From: an uncultured Lachnospiraceae bacterium
GTDB taxonomy: Bacteria; Bacillota; Clostridia; Lachnospirales; Lachnospiraceae
DNA length: 64,000 nt
Direction of reading: 5' to 3'
Assembly: GCA_934317005.1 (NCBI GenBank)
Contig: CAKREB010000015.1
Span: forward strand, 1-64,000
The notes beneath the pieces are model-generated. The model was not told the DNA's origin and made no database searches. It saw only the letters and a list, made by a program, of their open reading frames with translations. The translations under genes were made by a program, and so were the position numbers. How positions within the stretch are numbered: the stretch's first letter is position 1; each line of letters opens with the position of its first letter. Of this stretch, positions 26,192 to 35,313 are shown piece after piece.

Positions 26192-28633
26192 ATGAAATTC
26201 GGTTATTTCGATGACCCTAATAAGGAGTACGTGATCACAACTCCTAAAACACCACTTCCGTGGATCAACTACTTAGGAAGCAGTAATTTCTTTTCTCTGA
26301 TTTCTAACACATGTGGTGGATATAGCTTTTACAAGGATGCGAAATTGCTTCGCTTAACCCGCTATCGTTACAACAATGTTCCAACAGATGAGGGTGGACG
26401 TTACTATTATATAAAAGAGGGAAACACTGTATGGAATCCCGGCTGGCAGCCTGTAAAGACAGAGCTTGACTCTTATGAATGCCGTCACGGTATGGGATAC
26501 AGCCGTTATACATCAAGCAAGAACAACTTAGAGGCTTCTTTGCTCGCTTTTGTTCCTCTTAACGAAAACTGTGAAGTAAATCAGTTGACATTTACAAACA
26601 AATCCAATACAGAAAAGACATTCACACTCTTCTCTTATATTGAGTTCTGCTTATGGAATGCCATGGATGATATGACAAACTTCCAGCGTAACTTAAATAT
26701 CGGTGAAGTAGAGATTGTTGATTCTACAATCTACCACAAGACAGAATACCGCGAACGCCGTAATCATTTTGCTGTATTTTCTGTTAACAGCAAGATTGAC
26801 GGTTATGACACAAGCCGTGATGAATTCTTAGGTGCTTACCGTGGCGTAGCTAACCCACAGGTTGTAGAAGAAGGTAAATCACATAACTCTGTTGCAAGCG
26901 GCTGGTCACCGATTGCTTCCCAGCAGATCAATGTTACACTCGCTCCGGGTGAATCAAAGAGCTTCATCTTTGTACTCGGCTACTGTGAGAACCCTGTTGA
27001 CGAAAAGTTCGTTGCACCAAACGTGATCAACAAAAAGCCTGCCGATGAGCTTCTTGCAAAGTTCCAGACAGATGAGCAGGTTGAAAAAGCTCTTGCTGAG
27101 TTAAAGGAGAACTGGGAACACCTTCTTTCTAAGTTCACCGTTTCTTCTGACGAAGAAAAGCTTGACCGTATGGTAAATATCTGGAACCAGTATCAGTGTA
27201 TGGTTACATTCAACATGTCGCGTTCTGCTTCTTATTATGAATCAGGTATCGGTCGTGGTATGGGATTCCGTGATTCCTGCCAGGATCTTCTCGGATTTGT
27301 GCATCTGATTCCGGAACGTGCAAGAGAAAGAATCATCGATATCGCTTCTACACAGTTTGAGGACGGAAGCGCTTACCATCAGTATCAGCCTTTGACGAAA
27401 AAAGGAAATGCCGATATCGGTTCCGGCTTTAACGATGATCCACTCTGGTTGATTGCCGGCACTTCTGCTTATATCCGTGAAACAGGCGATACTTCTATTT
27501 TGGAAGAGATGGTTCCATTTGATAACGATGAGTCAAAGGCAGTTACTTTGATGGAACACTTGAAGCGTTCTTTTGATTACATCGTTAACCACAAAGGACC
27601 TCATAACCTTCCTTTGATCGGTCGTGCAGACTGGAATGACTGCCTGAACTTAAACTGCTTCTCTGAGCAGCCTGGTGAATCCTTCCAGACATTCGGTCCA
27701 AGCGAAGGCCCTGTTGCAGAGTCTGTATTTATTGCAGGTATGTTTGTCAAATATGGTAAGGAATATGCTGATCTTTGTGCCTTTACCGGAGATCAGACAG
27801 AAGCAGACCGTGCCTTAAAAGAAGTTGCTGCCATGAATGATGCCGTTTTAAAGGATGGCTGGGATGGCAAATGGTTCCTTCGTGCATACGATGCACAGAG
27901 CCAGAAGATCGGATCAAAGGAATGCGAAGAAGGTCAGATCTATATTGAACCACAGGGTTTCTGCGTTCTTGCCGGCATCGGTGTAGAAAGCGGTGAAGCA
28001 AAGGAAGCATTAGATTCCGTAAAAGAAAAACTCGATACAAAATATGGTATCGTTCTGTTGCAGCCACCATATACAAGATATCATGTCGAGCTTGGTGAGA
28101 TTTCTTCTTATCCACCTGGATATAAAGAGAATGCCGGTATCTTCTGCCACAACAATCCTTGGATCTCTTGTGCAGAAACTGTTATCGGACGTGGTAATCG
28201 TGCATTTGAAATTTACAAAAAGACATGCCCTGCATACATTGAGGACATCAGTGAAATCCACTGCACAGAGCCTTATGTATACTCTCAGATGATTGCCGGA
28301 AAGGATGCTCATTTCTTCGGACAGGCTAAGAACAGCTGGCTGACCGGTACTGCTGCATGGACATTTGTCAATGTATCACAGTACATCCTCGGTGTGGTTC
28401 CTACCTTAAACGGTCTGAGCATCGATCCTTGTATCCCCGCTGAAATGGGTACAGGATTTACTATGACCCGTAAATATCGTGAAGGTGTCTACAACATTAC
28501 CGTAGAGAATCCTAACAAGATAGAAAAGGGTGTTGCAAAGCTTGTTGTCGATGGTAAAGAATTAACCGGCACAACGGTTGTTCCTTACGAAAAAGGCAAG
28601 ACAGAGTACAACGTAACTGTTGTTATGGGTTAA
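26192..28633 (+). CDS. GH94 cellobiose phosphorylase
   Basis: 813 residues, matching the roughly 810-residue cellobiose phosphorylases. Begins MKFGYFDDPNKEYVI. Family-typical stretches include GFRDSCQDLLGF (359-370) and the catalytic-acid region RADWNDCLN (Asp480/Asp483), then GYKENAGIFCHNNPW near the C-terminus. The enzyme splits cellobiose with phosphate to glucose-1-phosphate plus glucose, saving ATP. No signal peptide, so it is cytoplasmic. The start at 26192 follows GGAGGA. Codon choice is visibly more restricted than in neighbours, suggesting high expression. No transporter or regulator is adjacent, so cellobiose must enter through a system encoded elsewhere. A cellodextrin phosphorylase is less likely given the length. 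Confidence 0.93.
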   Translation: MKFGYFDDPNKEYVITTPKTPLPWINYLGSSNFFSLISNTCGGYSFYKDAKLLRLTRYRYNNVPTDEGGRYYYIKEGNTVWNPGWQPVKTELDSYECRHGMGYSRYTSSKNNLEASLLAFVPLNENCEVNQLTFTNKSNTEKTFTLFSYIEFCLWNAMDDMTNFQRNLNIGEVEIVDSTIYHKTEYRERRNHFAVFSVNSKIDGYDTSRDEFLGAYRGVANPQVVEEGKSHNSVASGWSPIASQQINVTLAPGESKSFIFVLGYCENPVDEKFVAPNVINKKPADELLAKFQTDEQVEKALAELKENWEHLLSKFTVSSDEEKLDRMVNIWNQYQCMVTFNMSRSASYYESGIGRGMGFRDSCQDLLGFVHLIPERARERIIDIASTQFEDGSAYHQYQPLTKKGNADIGSGFNDDPLWLIAGTSAYIRETGDTSILEEMVPFDNDESKAVTLMEHLKRSFDYIVNHKGPHNLPLIGRADWNDCLNLNCFSEQPGESFQTFGPSEGPVAESVFIAGMFVKYGKEYADLCAFTGDQTEADRALKEVAAMNDAVLKDGWDGKWFLRAYDAQSQKIGSKECEEGQIYIEPQGFCVLAGIGVESGEAKEALDSVKEKLDTKYGIVLLQPPYTRYHVELGEISSYPPGYKENAGIFCHNNPWISCAETVIGRGNRAFEIYKKTCPAYIEDISEIHCTEPYVYSQMIAGKDAHFFGQAKNSWLTGTAAWTFVNVSQYILGVVPTLNGLSIDPCIPAEMGTGFTMTRKYREGVYNITVENPNKIEKGVAKLVVDGKELTGTTVVPYEKGKTEYNVTVVMG

Positions 28634-28666
28634 TCTTCTTTCGATATATATTGATAGATAACCAAA

Positions 28667-28700
28667 GGGAGAATGTCGATTTTGACATTCTCCCCTTTTT
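28667..28700 (+). terminator. Terminator after cellobiose phosphorylase gene
   Basis: GGGAGAATGTC / GACATTCTCCC, 11-bp perfect stem, followed by CTTTTTAAAT. It also lies just past the stop of the convergent gene at 28709. Confidence 0.88.
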
Positions 28701-28708
28701 AAATATAA

Positions 28709-29314
28709 TTATAAAATTCCCTGCGCAATCTGAGAAATCTGCTCACATTGCAGCTGCGTCTGTGTATAGACTTTCTTTCCCACACTGGAATCCTGCAAAG
28801 AATCCATTTCATCTTCTTTTTCTGTCGGGTATCCGTTTTCTGCCGTTTTCTTCTTTCCATCCTCTCTTCGCTCAGGAAGTCTTGCGTATGCCGCGCTCTT
28901 TCGGAACTTGTCGATTTCATGATCTGCCATCGCTGCCATATAGCCCTGATCTGGATCTCCTTCCATCGCCTTTAAAACTTCCATCTGGCCAGAGATTACC
29001 TGACGAACCTCTTCCTTTGACTTGCAACTTTTTAACCGTGACTGAAGTGCTTTTCGCTCTGTTTCCACACGTATCGCGCTACGATACAGATCCGGATTAT
29101 GCAGGCGCAGATACTCTAACTCTTCAGAAGTAAGCGGTTTTCCTGACTTTAACTTCTGCATGATCTTTTTCTCATAATTCGACTGCTCTTCCTCACTCAT
29201 TCCATAGGTTGGATCAACTAACTGCTCAATCGCATCCTTCCAGATGGATGCTTTACTACGCTTTTCCTGTGCCCTGCCACTCTGCTCCTGACTATTATTT
29301 ACCTCAAATACCAT
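28709..29314 (-). CDS. Hypothetical charged helical protein
   Basis: 201 residues, predicted soluble, very rich in Glu, Lys, Gln and Arg, with no membrane segment, cysteine motif or catalytic signature. Stretches such as YEKKIMQKLKSGKPLTSEEL followed by EYLRLHNPDLY suggest an all-helical domain. The start at 29314 has a GAGAGGAATCAGAGAG ribosome region. The gene stands alone between the convergent cellobiose phosphorylase gene and folA, and I do not recognise the family. Confidence 0.75.
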   Translation of the reverse strand: MVFEVNNSQEQSGRAQEKRSKASIWKDAIEQLVDPTYGMSEEEQSNYEKKIMQKLKSGKPLTSEELEYLRLHNPDLYRSAIRVETERKALQSRLKSCKSKEEVRQVISGQMEVLKAMEGDPDQGYMAAMADHEIDKFRKSAAYARLPERREDGKKKTAENGYPTEKEDEMDSLQDSSVGKKVYTQTQLQCEQISQIAQGIL

Positions 29315-29507
29315 TGCTCTCTGATTCCTCTCTTTTTATCAGCTGATATCTATAAATTTTCTAACCAAAAGTTTCATAAAAGATCATCTCTGCTTTCACA
29401 GCAGGCTGACCTTCTGATAACTATATCGGCAAATTTACTGATACATCAAAGAGCATCCATATCAATTTATAATTTCTTTAATTATCTCATATTAGTCGAA
29501 AACATAC

Positions 29508-30017
29508 TTACACCAGCTTCTTGCCACCACTAACCCGCTGATAAATCGTAAAATAATATTCCAGATCATAATAAGTCTGTTCCTCAGAATCATGTGTCAT
29601 TATCCACTCTTCATCTGCATCAAGATTCGGGAAAAAAGTATCTGCATCATATCTGTAATCTACCTTTGTCACATATACCCTGTTACAATATGGCAAAAAC
29701 TGCTCATATACTTTTCCACCGCCTACAATATAAATATGATCATCCGGATACTTTTTTAATTCATCTAGTGCCTCATCCAGACTATGCACAATGATAGCAT
29801 CACCAAACTGATAGTTTTCCTTTGATGTCAGCACAATATTGGTTCTTCCTTTTAATGTGGTGCCTCCCGGCAGTCCCTCCATCGTCTTTCTTCCACCTAA
29901 CACTACTTTTCCTGTTGTCTGTTCTTTAAACATTCTCTTATCTGCCGGAATACTGACTAAGAGATCTCCATTCCTGCCTATTCCCCATCTGGAATCTACA
30001 CATACAATAAGATTCAT
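29508..30017 (-). CDS. folA: Dihydrofolate reductase
   Basis: 169 residues. DHFR features in order: VDSRWGIGRNGDLL (residues 8-20), acidic active-site Asp26 in IPADKRMF, GRKTMEGLPGGTTLKGRTNI, and IYIVGGGKVYEQFLP (NADPH site). The LPW motif near residue 20 reads LLV, so the Trp common in many DHFRs is replaced by Val; this variant seems usual in clostridial relatives. It reduces dihydrofolate to tetrahydrofolate. No thyA gene is adjacent. The start at 30017 follows AGAAAGGATGAAGAAAGC. Confidence 0.95.
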   Translation of the reverse strand: MNLIVCVDSRWGIGRNGDLLVSIPADKRMFKEQTTGKVVLGGRKTMEGLPGGTTLKGRTNIVLTSKENYQFGDAIIVHSLDEALDELKKYPDDHIYIVGGGKVYEQFLPYCNRVYVTKVDYRYDADTFFPNLDADEEWIMTHDSEEQTYYDLEYYFTIYQRVSGGKKLV

Positions 30018-30118
30018 GCTTTCTTCATCCTTTCTCTATAAAACCACCCTGATACTGATACAGTAAATCACTAATTGTAAACTAACTGCCACTACTATGT
30101 CATTCAGATCTGGCGTTG

Positions 30119-31399
30119 CTACTCCCACTCTTCCTTCTGCTTTTCCTGTTTTTCAAAAAGATACAGATATTCTCTGTCTAAACATGCCTTCACAAAGATT
30201 CCGTCATTTTGATATTCTTCTTCCATGACCTGTCCATACTTGCGCAACAGATTTAACTTTGCTCCCTCGTCGTATGGAAATACCTTTTCTAAAATCACCT
30301 TATTTTCCTTTAAGACATCACTTAGTACAGATAGCATCTGTTCCATGCCCTCACCGGTTTTTGCCGAGATACGCACCGTCTTATCTGCACGCATGTCCTT
30401 TAAGGTTATCTCCTGTGAAATGCGGTCAATCTTATTAAAAGCAGTTACGATCGGTTTATCTCCTACCTCAAGCTTTTGCAGTGTGTCATACACCGTCTGC
30501 ATCTGCACATCCATATCAGGATTGGAGCAATCTACCACATGCAGGATTGCATCTGCATATTTAGCTTCTTCGAGAGTGCTGCGAAACGCCTGTATCAGAT
30601 GATGTGGAAGCTTTCGGATAAACCCAACCGTATCCGTAAACAAAAGTTCTTCTCCCGTTTCCAATTCCAGCTTGCGCGTTGTCGGATCTAAGGTTGCAAA
30701 CAGCTTGTCCTCTGACAGAACGTTTGCTCCTGTCAGATGATTTAAAAGCGTTGATTTTCCTGCATTGGTATATCCAACGATCGCTACTACCGGAACAGGA
30801 TTTTCCTGACGCTTTTTACGCGTCAGCTCACGCGTCCTCTGTACTTTTTCCAACTCTCTTCGCACAAGGGTGATACGCTCCTTGATCAGACGTCTGTCCA
30901 TCTCAAGTTTTTGTTCACCCGGTCCTCTCGTACCGATACCGCCTCCCAGACGTGACAGTTCAGAACGTCCACCGACCAGATGAGATGCACGGTAACGAAG
31001 CTGTGCCAGTTCTACCTGAAGCTTACCCTCACTGGTAGATGCTCTCTTAGCAAAAATATCCAATATCATTACCGTCCGGTCAATCACCTTTACCTCTAAA
31101 ACATCCTGCAGATTATTATACTGCGCCGGTGTCAGTTCATCGTCACATACCACACAATCCGCATGGTGCTTTGCTACTAATTCCTTAATTTCCTGAATCT
31201 TTCCTTTTCCAATATAAGTACCGGCATGTACCCGCTCTCTGTTTTGAACAACCTTTGCGACTGTTTTTGCACCTGCGGTCTGCCCTAACTCTTCTAACTC
31301 GTCTAATGACTGCCAGGTATCATCCGTATCTGATGTGGCAACGCCCACTAGAATAATCCGCTCCTCCTGCAGTGCTGTATCATGTAATTCTTCGCTCAA
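30119..31399 (-). CDS. hflX: Ribosome-associated GTPase HflX
   Basis: 426 residues. The N-terminal HflX-specific domain includes RERVHAGTYIGKGKIQEIKE and the diagnostic SRLGGGIGTRGPGEQKLE; the GTPase domain has G1 GYTNAGKSTL, switch FATLDPTTRKLEL, G3 DTVGFIRKLPHHLI and G4 NKID. HflX splits stalled 70S ribosomes and binds the 50S subunit. The start is placed at TTG 31399 because GGAGGG stands 6 nt upstream; an in-frame GTG at 31420 lies before that site. The C-terminal tail is slightly extended and charged. Confidence 0.93.
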   Translation of the reverse strand: MSEELHDTALQEERIILVGVATSDTDDTWQSLDELEELGQTAGAKTVAKVVQNRERVHAGTYIGKGKIQEIKELVAKHHADCVVCDDELTPAQYNNLQDVLEVKVIDRTVMILDIFAKRASTSEGKLQVELAQLRYRASHLVGGRSELSRLGGGIGTRGPGEQKLEMDRRLIKERITLVRRELEKVQRTRELTRKKRQENPVPVVAIVGYTNAGKSTLLNHLTGANVLSEDKLFATLDPTTRKLELETGEELLFTDTVGFIRKLPHHLIQAFRSTLEEAKYADAILHVVDCSNPDMDVQMQTVYDTLQKLEVGDKPIVTAFNKIDRISQEITLKDMRADKTVRISAKTGEGMEQMLSVLSDVLKENKVILEKVFPYDEGAKLNLLRKYGQVMEEEYQNDGIFVKACLDREYLYLFEKQEKQKEEWE

Positions 31400-31502
31400 A
31401 TCATTCCCTCCAATCCACACACAGTTTTAATCACGCCCTTTGATCGATTGCATTTCAAACATCTTTTCTTATCAGATTGCTATCCAGCCTTTGAAGCACT
31501 TT

Positions 31503-32678
31503 CTATTTTATCCTTGTCTGAATAAACGCAAGCTCCTTTTCCATCCCTGTATCCGATGGATAACATGTGATATATTCCTTTGCCAGTTTCTTTGCTTCCT
31601 TGTAGTGATTTTGCTTTTCCAATAAAATCACCTGTGTTTTTTTCAACGCCTGTGCTGAATTAGTGCTTCCATATGAAATCCCTTTTGTCAGCATGCTCTG
31701 TGCATCCTCGTATTTGTCCTGTTTCATATAAACCAATGCCAGCTGATAATACACATCAACATTTAGGCTGTTCTTATTTTCCTTAATATATTTCTGGAAA
31801 GATTCTATGGCATCATCATACGCATTTTCCGCAACGGCAGCCTTTCCTAAATAATATAGGCTTTCCTTACTGTTTCCATCATATGCCATCTGCAAAAACT
31901 TTTTTGCCTGATCATACTCCTGCTTACAAAGGTATGCCCGGCCGATCACCAGCATATTTTCTGCGCTGCTCGGCTTCAATACGAGTAACGGATCCAACAC
32001 CTTTTCTGCATCACTTTCCTGACCAATGCTTAAATATTGATCATACAGCTTAAAATAGGCATCATAATACTTCTTATTGACTTCTATTGCTTTTTCATAC
32101 ACCTTCGCAGCATCTTCGGTATTGCCAAGATTATTTTCCACTTCTGCTAACGCCATATATGCTTCCATATAACGTTCATTCTCTTTAATAATCTTCTCTC
32201 CTGTCTTTTTCGCCTCTTCCCACTTTCCCTGCTGCCAGTATGCAGAAAGCTTCGTATACCAGATATCGCAGTTCATATCATCAAAGTATTCAATCTTTGC
32301 TGCCTTATCGCAATACTTTATCGTACTGTCATATTCACCTAAACCATATTCGGCAATCGCCATCCCATAATAAATCTGCTTGTTATCTTCCTTTGAGTTG
32401 TTTTTGTCTGCATGCTGCGCCACCTTTTTCAGAGTGTTTTCTGCCTCTGTATAACGATTCAGCCGGTTTAACGCCATGCCATAGCCAATGTAATATTCTG
32501 CCTGATCTGCATCCTGCTTGATCGCCTCTTCAAAATAAGGCAAAGACTTCTCGTATTTTCCCTCATTTGCAAATTCCATTCCCTGTTCATACGCTTTCTT
32601 TGCTTCTCCACATCCTGTAAACAGAAGCACCACCATCGCTAACAGTGCTCCTCCCTTTAGCAAGTTCTTTCTCATCAT
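31503..32678 (-). CDS. TPR-repeat lipoprotein
   Basis: 391 residues. An N-terminal lipoprotein signal (LLAMVVLLFTGCGE, lipobox Cys at about residue 23) is followed by some nine tetratricopeptide repeats, such as YEKSLPYFEEAIKQDADQAE and YYIGYGMALNRLNRYTEAEN. It should be an extracytoplasmic, membrane-anchored scaffold. The start is ATG at 32678 (an ATG follows immediately). It stands downstream of a duplicated terminator element, so it is probably transcribed separately from the BlaI-like gene. The binding partner is unknown. Confidence 0.88.
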   Translation of the reverse strand: MMRKNLLKGGALLAMVVLLFTGCGEAKKAYEQGMEFANEGKYEKSLPYFEEAIKQDADQAEYYIGYGMALNRLNRYTEAENTLKKVAQHADKNNSKEDNKQIYYGMAIAEYGLGEYDSTIKYCDKAAKIEYFDDMNCDIWYTKLSAYWQQGKWEEAKKTGEKIIKENERYMEAYMALAEVENNLGNTEDAAKVYEKAIEVNKKYYDAYFKLYDQYLSIGQESDAEKVLDPLLVLKPSSAENMLVIGRAYLCKQEYDQAKKFLQMAYDGNSKESLYYLGKAAVAENAYDDAIESFQKYIKENKNSLNVDVYYQLALVYMKQDKYEDAQSMLTKGISYGSTNSAQALKKTQVILLEKQNHYKEAKKLAKEYITCYPSDTGMEKELAFIQTRIK

Positions 32679-32699
32679 TATCAGTTTCTCCTATTCCAC

Positions 32700-32866
32700 C
32701 AAAAAATGCACACCACTACTGTACTCGCACTTTTCTGTTCCGTTAAAAAGGGCAACGTCAGCACGTTGCCCCTGCAAGAATTGCTATTGCAATTCTTGTT
32801 GGTACACCACTACTGTACTCGCACTTTTCTGTTCCGTTAAAAAGGGCAACGTCAGCACGTTGCCCC
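32700..32866 (-). repeat. Tandem-duplicated terminator repeat (array 1)
   Basis: A 63-bp block is repeated without visible change at 32710-32772 and 32804-32866. Each block, read on the minus strand, is a hairpin GGGCAACGTGC / GACGTTGCCC with TTTTT, then about 20 bases, then TACAGTAGTGGTGT. Between the blocks is a second hairpin (CAAGAATT / AATTCTTG). The array follows the BlaI-like gene and would terminate it twice. Related modules occur at 56692-56855. Confidence 0.88.
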
Positions 32867-32900
32867 CTTATTCTTTATTTTTATTGCTTACTTATACTTC

Positions 32901-33269
32901 TTATTTCATCGCTGCCTGCAATGCTTTTCTCTCTTCTGCTGTAAATGTCTTTTCATCTAAAAGCTCTTCTGCAAAAAGCTTTACATCACCATCATCCCAG
33001 AAGTGCATCTCACGTGCAAGTTCATGGCAACGATAATCTCTCTTACTGATCAAAATACGGTAACAGAAATATCTTCCATCTCTGTACTGATCCAAATATC
33101 CCTTTAACACCAGCTTACCAAGGAAAGTAGATACTGTCTGTGACTTCCATTCCTTTCCGTACTTTTCATTTGCTCTGGCAAGAATATGTGCCAAACGTGT
33201 GCCATCTCCTAAATCCCATACACATTTCATTGTAATCTTTTCACTCTCTGTTAATGACCTTATTTCCAT
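32901..33269 (-). CDS. BlaI/MecI-family repressor
   Basis: 122 residues. The winged-helix pattern of the BlaI/MecI/CopY family is visible: LTESEKITMKCVWDLGDGTR at the start, TVSTFLGKLVLKGYLDQYRD for the recognition helix and wing, and a C-terminal dimerisation tail. The start at 33269 follows GGAGG by 8 nt. Family members usually neighbour a BlaR/MecR-type sensor protease or a copper exporter; neither is present here, so the regulator is an orphan and its signal is unknown. Confidence 0.85.
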   Translation of the reverse strand: MEIRSLTESEKITMKCVWDLGDGTRLAHILARANEKYGKEWKSQTVSTFLGKLVLKGYLDQYRDGRYFCYRILISKRDYRCHELAREMHFWDDGDVKLFAEELLDEKTFTAEERKALQAAMK

Positions 33270-33481
33270 GATAATTAGCCTCCATTCATATATTTACATG
33301 TATTCCATACTTCATCGTTATACTTTGCTGATTAACATAAAGTCATCATAACAAAACAAAATTACATTTGCAATCCATTTCACATATTTTTAATACTTTT
33401 TTTGAAATAATTACACTTCCATCACACAAAAGTGATGAATCTTGAATATGCGCTATCTTTCCATGCGTGAAATCTATAGAC

Positions 33482-34210
33482 TTATTCTTCCTTTTGCAAT
33501 GTTTCTTTCAGAAACTCTTCGTATTTTTTTACAATAAGCTTTCTTCCACTCTTACGGATCGGTATCATGCTGTCATCTATCATAATGAAATCAGAATCCA
33601 CCAATCCTGCAACATATTGCAGATTGACTAGATAACTCTGATGACACCGCAAAAAACGTTCGTCCTTAATATCAGCCTCTAACACATCCAGTCGACTGTA
33701 TACCTTGATATCCCCCTGCGTTGTTGTATGAATATAAACCACCTTATTGTCTGATTCCATAAAAAGAATATCCTTAAATGGAATGATTACCGACTTACGA
33801 TGTGACTTTACTTCTATAAACTTCTGATTCTTCTGCGGATGCTTTTGTACATAGTAATCGAGCACCGCTCCGATGCGTCCCGGCTCATATGGTTTCAAAA
33901 GATACCCCAGTGCATGAATCTCATATGCCACAATAGCAAAATCCTTGCTTGAGGTACAATATACAATCTCCACTGCCTGATCGACTTCGCGGATCTTGCG
34001 TCCTACCTCGATTCCGTCTAACTCTTTCATCATAACATCTAAAAAGATCAGATCTACCGGATGATTACTATATCCTTCCAATAAGCTTTCTCCATCCTCA
34101 TAAATCTCAATCTGAAACCCCAAACCTCGTTCCTGCATCAGGTATTCTACAATTCTTTGTAAAACCTCCCGATCCATCTTGCTATCTTCACATATTGCAA
34201 CCTTTATCAT
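33482..34210 (-). CDS. LytTR-family response regulator
   Basis: 242 residues. The receiver domain has the acidic pocket (ICEDS), phospho-acceptor Asp58 in IFLDVMM, and the conserved Lys in GYLLKPYEP. The C-terminal LytTR DNA-binding domain includes IPFKDILFMESDNKVVYIHT and RFLRCHQSYLVNLQYVAGL. The start at 34210 follows GAGGAGGAGCGGG; a longer in-frame reading has no ribosome site. No histidine kinase is adjacent, so it is an orphan by position. LytTR proteins bind pairs of direct repeats, which is of interest for the 20-bp repeats at 55047. Confidence 0.92.
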   Translation of the reverse strand: MIKVAICEDSKMDREVLQRIVEYLMQERGLGFQIEIYEDGESLLEGYSNHPVDLIFLDVMMKELDGIEVGRKIREVDQAVEIVYCTSSKDFAIVAYEIHALGYLLKPYEPGRIGAVLDYYVQKHPQKNQKFIEVKSHRKSVIIPFKDILFMESDNKVVYIHTTTQGDIKVYSRLDVLEADIKDERFLRCHQSYLVNLQYVAGLVDSDFIMIDDSMIPIRKSGRKLIVKKYEEFLKETLQKEE

Positions 34211-34333
34211 CAGTACCCGCTCCTCCTCTTTGTTCCTGTACCTGTTCTCTGCAAAAAGGCAAAAAACATGCAATCAAACTTAGTATAAAGAAAAAGATTC
34301 TTTAGGTCAAGAAAGTCCGATGCATTTTCTTTT

Positions 34334-35086
34334 TCAATTTGTGCTGTTTTTTCCGGACAGTATGAGCTGATAAGCCTCTTCTGCCTCCTTTTTTGTCAAC
34401 TGTCTGACATCCTCCAACGAATAGTTCAGACCCAGTGCCTCATACTTTACCTTTCCCATTGCGTGATATGGCAAAGCTTCTATCTTTTCTACATTGGAAA
34501 GTGTCCCTAAGAACTTTCCAAGCTTTGTCAGCTCCTCTTTATCATATGTGATTCCCGGCACGACAACATGCCGTATCCACATCGGCTTGTGCATCTGATC
34601 AAGATATTTCGCCATGCCAAGACTTGCCTGATTGGAAAATCCGGTTAATTTCTGATGCTCTTTTGCATCAATATGCTTAATATCCAGCATAACAAGATCT
34701 GTCACAGCTAAAAGACGATCGAGCTTTTCCTTAGAAACTTCCTTTTTCCCCGGTTCTCCGGTAGGAAAAAACACACCCGATGTATCCAGACAGGTATGAA
34801 TTTTCTTCTGATGTGCTGCTTCAAACAGCTCTGTCAGAAAATCAATCTGCTGCATCGGCTCACCACCGGTCGCTGTAATCCCTCCGGTCTTATAAAAACT
34901 TCTGTTCCGCTCCAGTCTGTCAATAATTTCTTCTACCGACATCTTCGTTCCTTCTTCCTGCTTCCAGGTATCCGGGTTATGACAGTAGCGGCATCTCATG
35001 GGACATCCTTGAAAAAAAACGACAAAACGCACTCCGGGACCATCTACGGTTCCAAAGGTTTCCAGTGAATGAATATATCCTTCCAT
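34334..35086 (-). CDS. pflA: Pyruvate formate-lyase activating enzyme
   Basis: 250 residues. A radical-SAM enzyme with the activase motif C-x3-C-x2-C in GCPMRCRYCHNPDTW (about residues 28-42) and the glycine-rich SAM site ITATGGEPMQQ. It generates the glycyl radical on PflB using SAM and reduced flavodoxin or ferredoxin. The start at 35086 follows AAGGGAAAG. It lies about 230 bp downstream of pflB, with a terminator-like hairpin between, so it may be expressed at a lower level than pflB. Confidence 0.97.
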   Translation of the reverse strand: MEGYIHSLETFGTVDGPGVRFVVFFQGCPMRCRYCHNPDTWKQEEGTKMSVEEIIDRLERNRSFYKTGGITATGGEPMQQIDFLTELFEAAHQKKIHTCLDTSGVFFPTGEPGKKEVSKEKLDRLLAVTDLVMLDIKHIDAKEHQKLTGFSNQASLGMAKYLDQMHKPMWIRHVVVPGITYDKEELTKLGKFLGTLSNVEKIEALPYHAMGKVKYEALGLNYSLEDVRQLTKKEAEEAYQLILSGKNSTN

Positions 35087-35173
35087 AACTTTCCCTTCCT
35101 GTTTCTCTTATATCCGATAAGCGTTTCAAATCGCTCACAGATCCACTTTGCTTTCCTACGACAATACCTTCTT

Positions 35174-35213
35174 ATTTTAAAAGATGCCAGAGGCAACATA
35201 CACCTCTGACATC
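35174..35213 (-). terminator. Terminator or attenuating hairpin between pflB and pflA
   Basis: Minus strand GATGTCAGAGG / CCTCTGGCATC, 11 bp with one G-U pair, followed by TTTTAAAAT. It probably reduces rather than abolishes read-through into pflA. Confidence 0.75.
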
Positions 35214-35313
35214 CCTTATCAAAACCTATAAGATCTGCTGCCGGCTGCAACCGGATACTATCCAAATCCTATCTTTTTTCGCAGACTGTAAACTTCGCTC
35301 CTGCGTTCAGATC

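Noticed and set aside
32710..32866. Repeated blocks as a mini CRISPR array
   Set aside because: Only two copies, long self-complementary T-tailed repeats, no cas genes.
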